The position numbers and the translations under genes were made by a program. The notes beneath the pieces were generated by a model. The model was not told where the DNA came from. It did no database searches and saw only the letters and a list, made by a program, of their open reading frames with translations. This document shows positions 12,401-24,660 of a DNA stretch of 64,000 nt, one piece after another; positions within the stretch are counted from its first letter, which is position 1; each line of letters starts with the position of its first letter. This DNA comes from Pseudoscleropodium purum. Lineage: Eukaryota > Streptophyta > Bryopsida > Hypnales > Brachytheciaceae. Where the stretch lies: NCBI GenBank assembly GCA_963969395.1, contig OZ017799.1:436501-500500 (forward strand), written 5' to 3'.

Positions 12401-15400
12401 ATCATTTTTATAGTCAGTTGGAATAGAGATGCTGATTCAAATCTGCTAATCCCCGGTTAATAATGTGTTCTAATGTGTCTGCACTATCATTAGGCAGTTG
12501 AGACGGTGCCTGCATACCCCAATATCTGCTTCGTCGTGGACGACTACGACAACACATTTGAAGATGTGGTCAGTGCTTTCTTGCCATATTTTTTTTGTAT
12601 GATTTGTTTAATTTGCACATACGTTGATAACTTGAAAAGGGAGATCTATGATATGGATAGACTGGGTTTGCATTCAAGCCGTAAGTTCTCCTAAGTTTAC
12701 TGTCATCGAGATAAAAAACAATTCGATTATTATTTTTGTTTTTTTGTTAGTCTCTCTTTTTGGAGTCACAAGAAGACTACTCTATGTTTGGGGTTGCTGT
12801 TATTTTTTCTCCATTTGAAAGCTCAAATTTCTCTATAAGCATACTGTTTAAGATGTTTTTTATTATACTGTCGTAGATCGTAACAGACCCAGATCACTGC
12901 TATTGTGTTCTCTTGAACGCTTGTGGAGGAGCTGCTCTTCCCCCTGAGTTGTTCCCTGAATCAGAAACTCTGTTGCAAGGCGAAGCGCAAGTCACACCAT
13001 CTAAAGTAAGCAATTCGGGACTTGATTATCCTTGACACTGAATATGGCAGTAGACTAGAGGAATTTTCTCAGACGAAAATGTTGTTACGATGTCGTACAA
13101 CTACCTATGCCCGTGAAGGCTGATTGTGGTTTTGACCCCTGATTTTCGAATCTCCTCCTTAGACCTCCTTGGACTGTGACAAAAAGCTAGCAAAGTTGAT
13201 GCTCTGACTCAACTTCAGTTTGCATATTGTGAGGCACATGAACAACGTATTTTATTGCTAGCTTTTCTTAGGGTGAATATCGAATCTGAAATTGAGGTGT
13301 CACAAAATATATATGAGATCAAAAGCAACAATGTCGATGATTATAATTGTCAATTTACTCTACTCCCAAGTACTCTCAATAGTAGGAAATCAAGTTTTGC
13401 AAGGACCCATGAGCTCGACTATTAAAATAGATAAATCATCAACAGTATTTTTCCTCAGAATTTTTCATCACTCTAAGAATAGTTAACCGTTATGATTCAT
13501 TCAAGAAAGAGAGTAATTTAGGGATATTTGTTCAACCCTAATTGTCCAACAGCACATTATGGAACATTTAGACCCGTAGGTGTTAAGGAAATTCATCTAT
13601 GTAACATATTTTCCCCTTCAGGATGATGAAGTGATGATGGAAGTGGGTAACTGGGTACCGTCTTCTCGGATTTGCTTCCAATGGAGCAGGACCAAGGGAC
13701 ATGACCACTTGAGTGGATCACTAATGTGACTAATATCTAATGGTGCAATCAGAGACTAGGGCTACCCTCTTTCTGAAACTGTCATCTTGCCTGTTGCAGG
13801 TAACATTGTTTTCGGGATTTGTGAGTTATGAGATGGTTCGAAATGCCTTCGAAGGTGATTACATGTCCTGTTTTTTAACCCGCAAGTGCCTAGGCTAAAA
13901 ATAGAAAATGCACGTGGAAGCTAATATTTGATTATAGTGACTTCAAGAATATGTACTTCTATCATTCAGATCTGTAGTTTATGATTTCTTCGTTCTATTG
14001 GTACATGTTGTTACCTTCCTTTAAGCTTAGTAAATGATTTTTTCAACTCCTATTGACATGGAAGCGGACTCCTTTGGTGATTTTGGGAAATTAGTGGCTA
14101 ATATTATGCGACAGGAAATTCCGTCTCTAAGCCCAGCGCATGATGTTGAGATGTTGAGATGGGGCCACTAACGGACCTATGTGGAAGGAATTTTAGGTGG
14201 TAAAATGCGGCTGGGAGGATTGTTACAACAACTTTCTGGTTCGGGGAAATCGGAGCGCCTCATCATGCGAGGCCCAAAAGGCCGTGGTGCCCTAGACGTT
14301 GCCGTCTCGACTGTTCCGGGTACATTTGCATCCTGCCCTTTCATGAATGTGTTATGCCTCTTGGGGCTTGATTTTTCAGTCAAGAATATAAGAATGTATA
14401 CGTCATGGGTACCCTGGCAATCGTGTTAAGTTCTAGCTTATAGTACTCTCTACCGTACACCAAGACCTTCGAAACTCACGACTCTTTGATGACGTGTGTC
14501 ATTTCTTCCAAGTAGTTGCATGTCTTCAACTATTATTGTCTGACTAACGCCTACTCTACCTTTAATCCCAAAGACGTCCGAGCTGAAAGTAGAGATTCCA
14601 CTTTGGAAGCTATTAGTCAATTGTAGTAACTTTCAGAACATCGATTGTTAAAGACTGTAGGATATGATTTCTTCATTCTATTGGTACGTTTTGTTTCTTT
14701 CTTTGAAGCTTCCTAAATGATACATTCCAACTCCTTTTGATCTGAAAGCAGACACTTTTGGCCATTTGGGCACTAGGGGTTGACTGCTTGTTCATGCAGT
14801 TGTCACATCAGTGCAAATTTTGGTCGTTTGAGAAAATGAACGATGTATCTAGTTTTGGAGTGTGTAAAACTGTAGAACTGTAGTTTTATTTTCCTCCCTC
14901 ACGCATGTCTTGTCCCCAACAGTTCCTAACGAGACCGGTGACCATCAAGGACGACCTCCATCACCTTCGAGTCCAGGAGGCAAGACAGGGTTTGGCTCCA
15001 TAATGCGCATCGCAGCTACTGCTGCGAAGCAGGCCATAACAGTTGCCAATCAACGGCTCGACCCCAATGCTCCTTTGCCCCTTCGGTGTTGTCTCATGTC
15101 TTTGTCATTGCCCTGGGATACTTTGGCGACTGATCTTCTTTTTAAGGTATGGTGACGCTTTGTTTCATGATATTGTCTTGTAATTGTACGACTTAGTCTT
15201 GCCTGTATGGGAGCTTGTTTACAATACCCTCAATGGGGAGGATGTTACAAGCACTTAGCATCGTACACTAGGGTGCTCAACCCTCTGTTTCTGTCTTGTT
15301 ATATGTAAGATAGATGATGAGGTTGTAACAATGACGAACTGATCATAAATGGGTTTGTCACTGTGACTAATTGGTTAGCAATAGTGGTAACCTCATTCCT

Positions 15401-15588
15401 TTCAAAGATCAGTTAGACATTTACCCAATTCATGCGTACACCACTTCCTAATAAGTCTGTATGTATAGAGGTCGATATTGGAGACCGTAATGGTTTTAGT
15501 GTCCTCTACTTCAGGCCACTGCATTCACCATCTTTTCTAACATGCCATTCTTACCTCCACGCAGGAGCTCGCAACAAAAGACACATAA
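9493..15588 (+). CDS. KIAA0930-family (DUF2045) protein, fourteen coding exons
   Basis: Exons are 9493-9521, 9758-9823, 10385-10471, 10615-10795, 11416-11499, 11634-11740, 12024-12147, 12494-12568, 12877-13005, 13622-13654, 13800-13854, 14197-14319, 14923-15146 and 15565-15588. They total 1341 nt (446 aa plus TAA), GT-AG throughout with matching phases. Landmarks shared with animal KIAA0930, in order, are DPQFWCELLDLFF, DDLVFFVRLQ, VYASPSRANF, YPNICFVVDDYDNTF, LFSGFVSYEMVRNAF, MRGPKGRGALDVAVSTV and LPWDTLATDLLFKE at the C-terminus. The family's biochemical role is unknown. The first 60 residues are low-complexity and poorly conserved. Exon 10 (33 nt, weak donor TGG|GTACCG) and the exon 12 acceptor (14188 would add three residues) are the least certain joints. 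Confidence 0.85.
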
Positions 15589-17520
15589 TTCTCATGTGGA
15601 GTCGCCGGATCAAGACTTGCTCTTTGATGAAATCCTTGCAAATGATCAAACATGAGTGCGGCGCTTGTTCAGGTGTAGGAGTCGTATCCGTTGCTAGGAC
15701 TCATTTTGAATAGCAGTTGGCCCACTTGGTCTAGTTGTGGGATTTGTAGGTGTACTCGTTTGTCCAAGAACTGGATTTGTACATAATTGAGGCGACAGTG
15801 TACCATATCTCGGCATACTGGAAACCAAACGATAGGTGAGATACGTTTTTAGAACACAATTGCTCTTCGTTTTGAGGTGTGCATTTCCAGCAAATGCGCT
15901 GTTTGTATTTTTATAATGTATATGAGGTATATCAAAGAAGCAGATTTGATTTACAAATTGAAGCTTGTATTTTGTGATTTATGCATGACATGTTCTAAGT
16001 TTAACGTGTTCCATGTTGGCTATCTCATTGATTGGTTGATTGATTGCAATAAGATTGGCTTTTAGCCTCTCAATGCAGATAAGGAGAATCTGTAATTTGT
16101 AGATGACTGCAGTCCCTGAACATGGGTGCGGCTCCAGTATTGCTAAAAGCAGTGGACTTGATGACAATGGAAGAAAGTCACTTCGGTAGATGGATAATGC
16201 TTGAAAATAAACGCTGGAGCTGCACAGTAGAATTGGAAAAAGTGACCTTTCGAATTGGTGATCATTAGTCTTCTGCCGTGTAAAGCGTAAAAGGTCGGAA
16301 GATCGTTGGTTGTGGAATATGAACATGACTTTTTACTCGGGAGTTGTCTATGACCCATTTAATACGAAACCAAAATCATGAGGTAAGTGTACTCATGGGG
16401 TGTTTTGAAAAGACGAGCCACTCAGATTCAAGTTCTACAAAAGGATTAACTTATGGAGGGGTTGAGGAAAGCAGTAAAGTTTGTCCCCACTAGCATTTAG
16501 ATACATGCAATTATTGTAATTATTGTGGGGTACGTTGGAATTTACATCATGCAAAATATGTTTTTGTAATTTGTTTTCTTGAAATGCAATGTATTGAGAA
16601 GTCATGATTTTACACTACATGTTTTAAATGTGTTAAAAATGTGATACTTTTGAGTTCAATATTTCATTTCATGTTTAATATCTAATAACTTAGTGTAATT
16701 CTTTATTTGTTCTATTAAGCATAATAAACTTCGTGGGAATTTATTTTTTTTAATTTCAAAAATTGAGTTAAAAAACAAATCTATTAGGTTATTTTGTAAA
16801 GACTTCAAGGCAATGATTGCTCACCAAATATAAAGTTCCATAACTTTCATATTGATAACCCAAAACAAAATGAACAAAAGTTTTTTTATTAGGATAAATA
16901 CAATCTATTGTAAAATTAATCAAAAATAATAATTTTATATTTTTATGGATTTGTTTTGGTGCTTGATAAATTCCAACTTGTACATAGGATTGTATAACGT
17001 TTTCTCATAGGCACCAATTTAAATAAAAATTGTTTTTTCAAAAAAGTTTCAAAAATCTTTAAAAGTTAAGATTATAGGTTACCTTCCCAAATGTTCATTT
17101 GTTCCTTGAGGGGACAATGGGACTTTATGGATTGACTAAAGGATCCTATGGTTGGATTTGTTGAAGAAAAAAATGTAGATGAAAACTTTAACCATACTTT
17201 GGGTATAAGTATTTTGAAGCAATTATAGGCAATAAAACACCATATTTTTAGGCATGGAAGTGAAAAGAATTAGGAACCACATTCTCATATTGAACTACAA
17301 GAAATTTGTTTTATTGTGAAATATGCAAGTGTGCTAAACATTTCAAGATTTTATAGCATATTTGGTGATTTTAAATGAATTTTTTTCACTTTTATTAAAG
17401 GACTTGTGGTAGTTTCAAATTTTACAAAAACATTTGAAAACTTTATGGCTTGTAGAAGACATGCAATTCTACATCTATAAAATTAAAATCAAATTTTGTA
17501 AATTATTTAGTTTATACCAA
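15589..17520. other. 3' region of the DUF2045 gene, then AT-rich intergenic DNA
   Basis: The first several hundred bases are of mixed composition and may be 3' UTR; an AATAAA lies near 16206. From about 16500 the sequence is AT-rich with no supportable gene. Confidence 0.4.
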
Positions 17521-18560
17521 TGTTTGGGAAGAACCGGCAGTTAGTTCATTGTTAGCCGGTGCCTTCGGGAAAATAACTAGTTGGAGTGTGAAAATGGAGG
17601 ATGGAAAATTGGACAAACATTGGTAGGACTAGCAACCTACCGGTGTGCAAAAATAAATGGGGGTTATTTAGCCACCACTTCTATGAAATTGTTGGATCTT
17701 AGTCGCTTACAATTTGAAATTCAAGGCTAATACCCAGGTTACTAGAGGTGGATATCTTCTTGGACAAGGTAGACACTATTTCTTAAACTGACTTTCAAGA
17801 TGTATACAAAGATTGAGGCTTTGTCTAGTATTTGAATCTTTCTTATTGTAGAAGTGGCTTGGTGGTAGAGCAAGAGTATTATATAGTTTTTGGAGTAATC
17901 ATGAAGAAGTTGTCAAGTTTTTTGTAGGAGCTAAATTTCTTGAAAATGAAGATTTTCATTGATTCTTTGTAGTATTACAAATTGATATTTATTTGTGCCT
18001 ATCACTTAGAATTGTCATAGTTATCTAGTTGTATTTAGGGTTGTTTGGCACCATTACTAGTTGCTTGCTTACCACACTACAATTAGTGATGATGTTTGAC
18101 GGTTGATATCAAAGTTGGATTTTGGCACCGTGACAAATAACATCAATGATATACAAGTTTTACAAGTAGTCCATACAAAATTTGCATATTAATATTCAAG
18201 CTATATTGAATCAAGTTATTGCATCAACTAAGAAATCTTGCTCATTGACATCAAGTTGCAAATACTTTGATCAATGAAGAGTTGACAAATTTGAGACATA
18301 TGAGAACAATACATACTTAAATGACAATTGCAATAGTTTTGAACCTAATTGCTATGAAAAATAGAATATTTCCAACTTATATGGAGGATGTATTGCAACC
18401 TTTATAAATTTAAAGTTGAAGGAAATTGACCAGTGAGAATTTGATACTAGAGGAAATAAACCGGAAGATTTTGATAAGGAGAGGATGCAACTGGTGCTTC
18501 TAAGAAAAATACCGGTCCCTTTATAAAGAAGAGGAGATTTACCGGGGCAAATAAAAAAAC
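17521..18560. other. decayed repeat with scattered ACCGG motifs
   Basis: This stretch stands out from its AT-rich surroundings by repeated CCGG-containing words (GAACCGGCAG, AGCCGGTGCC, CTACCGGTGTG, AAACCGGAAG, ATACCGGTCC, TTACCGGGGC). There is no intact frame, LTR pair or TIR. It may be a remnant of a retroelement; the class is not recognisable. Confidence 0.25.
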
Positions 18561-19680
18561 TTCCCGAATGCTAGTTTATACATATATAATAGCAAGATAG
18601 AGCATACATTGTACAAATTTTCAAGTTTAGTTGACAAATCACAAGCTTGTCTTATGTGGTTGAAGAGTGATTGCTTACACCTCATTTTGGGATACTATAC
18701 TAACCTCTAAAGGCATTGTATTCCAAAACTTGATGCATCTTGGTCAAATTTAATTGTTAATATTCAAAAAATGCATTATTTGTATTTGATAGAGACTAAA
18801 AAGTTTAATGAAGATAGTTTCTATTTGTAAAAATTGTTAGTAAGTGAATTTTTGCAATTGCAAGCTCTATGTATTGAAATCTTAGAGTTTTTATAAATTG
18901 CATTTATTTTTAAAAATAAAGTTCAATTGCTAATGAGTATTCTTCATTAGAACCTTTATTTTTGAAAAAAATTCAAAGTTACTTAATAAATTTTGTAATT
19001 GATATTGTTTTTTATTCATTCACTTTAGTAAATTGATTGAAAGTTTAACTTTTTACAAAAAAAAATCTAAAAGATTAAGATTCATAGAAAAAATATTTTC
19101 ATTAATCTCTCAAAATATATCATCCATCTAATTTTTTGTTATTTATACCTTTAAAATAAAGTTAAAGCCATTTTTATTGTTCTTATATAATTATCAATTT
19201 ATTATAACATCTTTTGCCTTAAAAATGATAAGAACCTTATTTTTTTACAAACCTCATTGTGATTTTCTACATGAACAATCAACACACAGTACAATGTAAT
19301 AAAATATAAAATCAATAGTTACACATAATTTCAAGGTCAAATTAGACTTAGAAATAGTATTGGAAATGAGACTGTAGAAATAGCCTTTAAAAAAATATAT
19401 ATGAAAAGACAATCCAAACCATGCTAGAATTCACTGAAAATGTTTAAAGCTTGTAGATTGTTCTTTAAATATTACAATTTTCCAAGAATGACAAAGGAAA
19501 AAAAAAAGAGTGTTTGAGAATAAGTTGATGCTATGGACTAAAGCAATTTATTCCATTTTATTTTCAAAATTTCACAAGTATCTTCCTTGATTTTGATGTT
19601 GGTTTCTTCTTGATACTAGAATAAAGGAATGAATTCAACAAGAATATCTCCGAGAACTATAAGTCTCACAAGTATCCATA
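18561..19680. other. AT-rich intergenic DNA
   Basis: No gene, RNA or element end could be supported. The sequence is rich in A and T homopolymers. Confidence 0.5.
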
Positions 19681-19942
19681 CATTAGATGAAATTTGAAGG
19701 CTCCAACAACCCATTTTGGGCCTATTTCCGTCGTTGTTTCTCTATAGCAAAGGGTGCAACCGGCTATTCCCTCCAAAAAATTTAAATTAATTCTTAGAAT
19801 CCAAAAAAAAGTTGAAATTTTTTGGAGGGGCAATGGCATGGCACACTCTTAGCCACGTTAGACTACACAATTGGCTACATTCACAGCGTTCTTAGGGCTA
19901 GATAACCCTTAGTCTCTTCAAACCCTCAAATTTCATCTAATG
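19681..19942. mobile_element. CATTAG-family MITE, copy 1
   Basis: 262 bp bounded by the inverted termini CATTAGATGAAATTTGA and TCAAATTTCATCTAATG. Interior words shared with the copies at 46.1, 55.4 and 61.8 kb include CCCATTTTGGGC near the left end, a GGGGCAATGGCATGGC segment, and a region ending in GGGCT...CCCTCAAA. It is non-coding. No convincing target duplication was found, so the superfamily is undecided. Confidence 0.75.
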
Positions 19943-19964
19943 CATTATATTATGCTATTTGTTT

Positions 19965-20495
19965 GTTTTGTTAAGTTGTTTGTTTGTTACAATAAGATCT
20001 ATGGAACCATGCGTCCCCCATTTGTGTCTTTGGTATTATTAGAAAGTCCTAAGCAAAGAAGAGTGCATGGACTCTTTTGCTTTATGGCATTCCAACCGAC
20101 CAAAAAAAATGATATTGAATTGTAAAGTTTTCTATGAATTAGAAAATTAGGAAATCACTTTCACTTTTATTTTATTATATTGTGGCAACAACACAAGGTA
20201 TACTACTTTGAATGAATGTTATAGATGGAAATAAATATACATATATCCATCCATTAAGTTAGGTTGTTTGTTTTGTTTATTTGTTATGTTGAGATCTCCC
20301 ATATCGTGCATCCCCCGGTCATGTTCTTGGTACCATCAGAAAGCCCTTGGCAAGGAAGTGTGCATAGACTTGGTTTTGTGGCATTCAAACCTATGGCATG
20401 AAAGTCATTGAATTTTGAAGTTTTCATGAATTAGAAAATGAGAAAATTCAACATTTACTTTTATTTTGACTATAGCAATGACACGAGGCATATTA
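19965..20495 (+). repeat. two tandem ~270 bp repeat units
   Basis: Unit 1 (about 19965-20220) and unit 2 (about 20262-20495) share, in order, TTGTTTGTTTTGTT, a GAGATCT-like word, a TTGGTA segment, AAGTGTGCAT-like and ATGGCATTC segments, GAATTAGAAAAT and ACTTTTATTTT. Divergence is substantial. Further units occur in inverted orientation at 22185-22880, giving mirror symmetry around the element at 20500-21790. Confidence 0.7.
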
Positions 20496-20499
20496 AAGT

Positions 20500-21790
20500 A
20501 AGAGGTTCAAAAAGTGCACAGGCTCTAAAAGCGCCCACCTCCTCAAATGTACATTATATGTACATGTTCTTTTTTTGTAGCCTTTAGCAATGTACGAACA
20601 TTGTACATTTTAAGAGGTGAATGCTTTAAGAGCCCTATGCCATTTCAACTTCAACATTTCATAGCTAATTTCACAAAGCTCCAAAAAATATGAAATAACT
20701 TGGGTTAAATGCCAATTCCACTTGTCTTTCAAGGAAAATTTACTGAAAAATACTTCAGGAAGTTTTACCTCCTCAAAATTCAATTCAGTTCCAGCTCTTA
20801 AATGGTCCATTTATATACCTCCTACTTAGTAAAAGTGAAGGACAGATGCATAAGCATGAATGATTCAAGTTCTCTGTCGTTCTCACCTGCATTCTCTGTC
20901 ATGTCCATGTGTCGCACTACCAACAAGAAAATATAAAAAAAAATATAAAAACTAAAAATCTGGGGGCTAACGTAACTTAATTAAAAGTGGGTTGGTCCAG
21001 CAATGACAAAATGTACTTCATGTGTGCATGTCAGATTTGGTTTTTTCCGGTGCCTATAGGAAGCTCCCCCTCCCTCCCCTTGCTTTTGATTCAGCAATTG
21101 TTACCCTTGTATCCTTCCTGCCCAACCGTTTGCAGCACTGCCACAGGTCCCCTGCTGGCCTCTTGGTCGGTGCGACCAAATCATGCAGTACTTTAACTTA
21201 CACCCAAAATCCTTCTTGTTCCTAGATGTGGGAGGTTTAAGCATCTGTGATATTCATCCGGTCCGGGGATGTACTTGGAATGGACGGACGGACACCCTTA
21301 CGAGCTGATGTTTTGTCAGCATTAATAATTGCCAAATGGATGTATGAAACACCATGTATTCCGTCAACCTCATGATGTGCCTTAGTCACTGTGGCACAGT
21401 TTCTGGAAGAAAAAAAATGTAGATTTAGAACTAAAAAAATTCAAAAACATAGCATGAAAACATAAGAATTGACTGGTACAAGGTGGGAGGTCCATAAACT
21501 GACCATTTAAGAGCTGGAACTGATTTTTGGGGAGGTGAAACTTCTTCAAATATTTTTCAGTAAATTTTTCTTGAAAGACAAGTAGAATTGGCATCTAACC
21601 TAAGTTGTTTTATGTTTTTTGAGCTTTGTGGAATTAGTTACAAAATTTTGAAGTTGAAGTGGCATAGAGCTCTAATAGCATTCACCTCCTAAAATGTACA
21701 TTGTTAGTACATGGATGAAGGCTACAAAAAAGCAACATGTACATGTAGTTTACATTTAAGGAGGTGGATGCTTTTAGAACCTCCTACCTT
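20500..21790. mobile_element. foldback-type element with ~300 bp inverted arms
   Basis: The left arm (about 20500-20820) and the reverse complement of the right arm (about 21490-21790) align over most of their length. Shared blocks include TCTAAAAGC, CACCTCCT, TGTACATG, TTTTTTGTAGCC, GCCAATTC-ACTTGTCTTTCAAG and CAGTTCCAGCTCTTAAATGG. The outer ~115 bp of each arm is itself an imperfect palindrome. The ~670 bp centre has no credible ORF. It is probably a non-autonomous DNA transposon; the family and target duplication are unresolved. Confidence 0.7.
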
Positions 21791-22184
21791 ACATATGTAG
21801 GTTGGTTGGGTTTGTGGTAACTTGTAATATTCCTTGCAATCAATTGTGGTTCTTGAGGTTTCGGTCAATTGCTGTGGTTTGATTTTGACTTGCTCTGGAG
21901 TCAAATTTGCATTTTTGAATTTGCATTTTTTTTACTGAAAATTTGAAAATATAATTTACGTGCACATGTGGATTTGAGATGCATTTTTAATGTGATTTGT
22001 TTGAGTTATTTGGCCTCAATTCTTCAGTTTCTACAATTATTCATTGAAAGACATGTGAGAATTTTTTTTTTTTTTTTTTTTGGAGGGGGGCACTTCAATA
22101 CATTCTTCTTTGAAAAAAATGGTATGAAAAAACATCTTCTAGGCTCTAAAAATAGTAATTTAATCCCTAATTGAACAAGTGTGC

Positions 22185-22880
22185 CCCATGCCATTGTCAC
22201 TATTAAAATTAAATAAAAAGTAATTTTTTAATTGATAAAAACTTCGAAATTCAATAACTTTCACACTATAGGTTTGAATGCCATGAAACAAAGCTCATAC
22301 ACCTCACTTCACCAAAAACTTTATAACAATATCCTAAATGCAATTGGAAGATGCATGGTCTGGGAGATCTCAACAAAACAAAAAAATTAAACAAACAAAA
22401 CAAAACAATCTAACTTAAGGTATTCACTAGTGTACCTTGTGCTGTTGCCGCAACCAAAATAAAAGTGAAAGTAACTTTTTTGTTTTATTAAATCAATTAA
22501 TGAAACTTTGAAATTCAATGATTTTCACACTTTGAAATTCAATGATTCAATATTTTAATTTTAAAAATTCATAACTTCTACACCATAGGTTCAAACGCCA
22601 TGAAATTGGTATGAATAGAAAGCTTTACTTACAAAAGAATGAAAAGACTTTGTTTTGTGGTGTTTAGACATGCAATGCAAAAGTTATAAATTTTCCAAAA
22701 TAAAGGGTTATTTTATTTTATTTTCCAATTCACAAAAACTTTGAAATTGAATAACTTTTGCACCATAAGTCAAAACACCACAAAACAAAGTCCATGCACC
22801 CTTTTGAGCAAAGAGCTTTTGTGCGGTACCAAGAACACTCCTAGAAGCTTTACAGTTTGTTAGATCTCAGCATATCAAAC
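22185..22880 (-). repeat. inverted tandem repeats, partner of 19965-20495
   Basis: Read on the minus strand, this region repeats the units of 19965-20495: TTTCACTTTTATTTTGG, GCACAAGGTACACTAGTG, TTGTTTTGTTTTGTTTG, GTTGAGATCTCCC, ATGGCATTCAAACCTATAG and GAATTTCGAAGTTTTTAT. Two to three diverged copies can be made out. The distal copy runs straight into the truncated 3' side of the gypsy element at about 22880. Confidence 0.65.
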
Positions 22881-22884
22881 AAAA

Positions 22885-24660
22885 CAACCAATCCTCGAGT
22901 GGGCATTTATCCCAATTGGTCGCCAACTGCGCCGCAACGGCCCGTCCCCATTCTTCACACCTCGGTGTCCGAACCTCCTCTACACACTGCACTTCCAATT
23001 GGTGTCGCTCTGCCTGAACCTCTTCCAATTGGCGATAATATCGTAACAACCAAACTCCCAAATCGCCCATTAGCCAAAATGCTGCAACATAGTTTTCCAA
23101 TCGCAAATCTCCTCGCACAAGGATCTCTACCAATAGGTCTTCTTGTTGAAAGTTCTTTGCCAATTTCCACACCGTCTGGAAATCCTCTGCCAATAGGGTC
23201 TAATGCAAGGAAAGTTCTACGATGATAAAGAACACCTGCTGATCGTAGGTATAAACTCACTCTAAATTATGAGCAGGTGGCACATGATAAGATAACACCA
23301 ATAAATCTTCTATACCAATGATGCCACTTCTGGGCTTCATTTGCTCCCTTGACTACTCCTCCACAATTGTTTTCCCCTTCCGATCGATCAGCTGCTGAAT
23401 CAATTGGTCATGCTCCTGCTGCAAAGCTTGCAACCGATTGGTAAGCTCCTCGATTTGATGTCATTGTTTCACAACCTCCAATTGTACTTGAACAAGCTTA
23501 TTGGTAAGGTTGGTGGAAACTTCCTTTACTTGTGCCACCTCCTCTGTTGAATCCTCTAATTGGCGCTTTGTATAGGCCAAGTGTTGATGTAATTCTCTAT
23601 TTTCACTACCCTTCAATCGGTCTGCTTGTACCTGTAGCAATTGGTGTTGAGTCTCCATCGCTGTATATTGCCACTGAAGCTGATCATAGTCCTCAAAGAT
23701 AGTTGGATGAGTTGATAACTTCGCCAATTGGACTAGATCCTTTGCCACTTTTTGATAAAATTCTGGCACTTACAAACCAAGCGTCTCCAATCCTCCACTC
23801 GCCAATTGCTTATCCTGATCAGATTCAATCTTTACCACCGCCACAATCGAATCAAGTGCATTGAAAATCTTGGTAAGGTAATATCCTGCACAAAAGGTCT
23901 TCTCAGAATCAATCGGATTTATCTTGACCTTCTCCACCGATTGATGAAGTCTTCGCGCCATCAGCTTCGCCCAATTGATTGTTACTCCATACTGAAACAA
24001 AGTCACAGCGGCCACCACAATCCCTAAATCCACCCGATTGGTATCCACCTCCAAATACAACCATCGTTGCACAAATTCCACCATTGGTCTCCATTCTGAT
24101 GTCAATTGGGCCTTTGAAATCCTAATATTTGAAGTCCCCTCCCCTGCCTTCGATTGTAACAATCGAATTTGTGTTAAGAAACACCCACTGATCGGATACA
24201 TCTCCTCTTGTAGACTCAACCAAGAAACACCACTATTGGGTAAATTTAATGCTCAACTCACCACCTCAACCGTCAATTCCAATTTCTTTCCCTTCACAAT
24301 CCCAACTTGCGTCACTAATTGATATTTCTCTACAAATTCTGCGACATTTGAATCCTGCACTACCCATTGGACCAAACTTGCCGAAAGAAAATTTAAGAGC
24401 CCCGCTTTCTGCACATTCTTCACCACCTCTGGTTTTTGATAAAATGTCAAATTCTCCTCCAGAGGTGGCCAAGCAACCAATCGGATTGACATTGCGTCTG
24501 CCACATTGGCTACTCCTAGTACCGCGAATCCAGAGGCCCCCTCCTCAATCTTTGGCTTCTTGAACAATCAGAAATACTCTTCAAGCGTTTGTCCTCCCGC
24601 TGCTGGAATCTCCTTCACGAACACCAATTCATCATCCGAGTCCTTCCCCGCGCTTGACAT
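22885..24660 (-). pseudogene. extra ORF downstream of integrase, unrecognised, coiled coil
   Basis: One frame stays readable from an ATG at 24660 to the truncation at about 22885 (some 590 codons), interrupted by about seven stops but with no frameshift. I do not recognise the product. It has an acidic start (SAGKDSDDELVFVKEIP), a conserved-looking middle with EWRPMVEFVQRWLYLEVD and INWAKLMARRLHQSVEKVK, and a Q/E/L-rich probable coiled coil (about 23769-23390). A second Q/E-rich stretch ends at the truncation. There is no obvious transmembrane segment, so an envelope-like role is not supported. Position after integrase matches the extra ORF of Athila/Tat-type elements. The stops can all be read as former CGA, CAG or CAA codons. 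Confidence 0.6.

Noticed and set aside
17850..17880. tRNA-like D-arm sequence (TTGGTGGTAGAGCA)
   Set aside because: No acceptor stem, anticodon arm or T-arm (GGTTCRANNC) follows at the proper distance.
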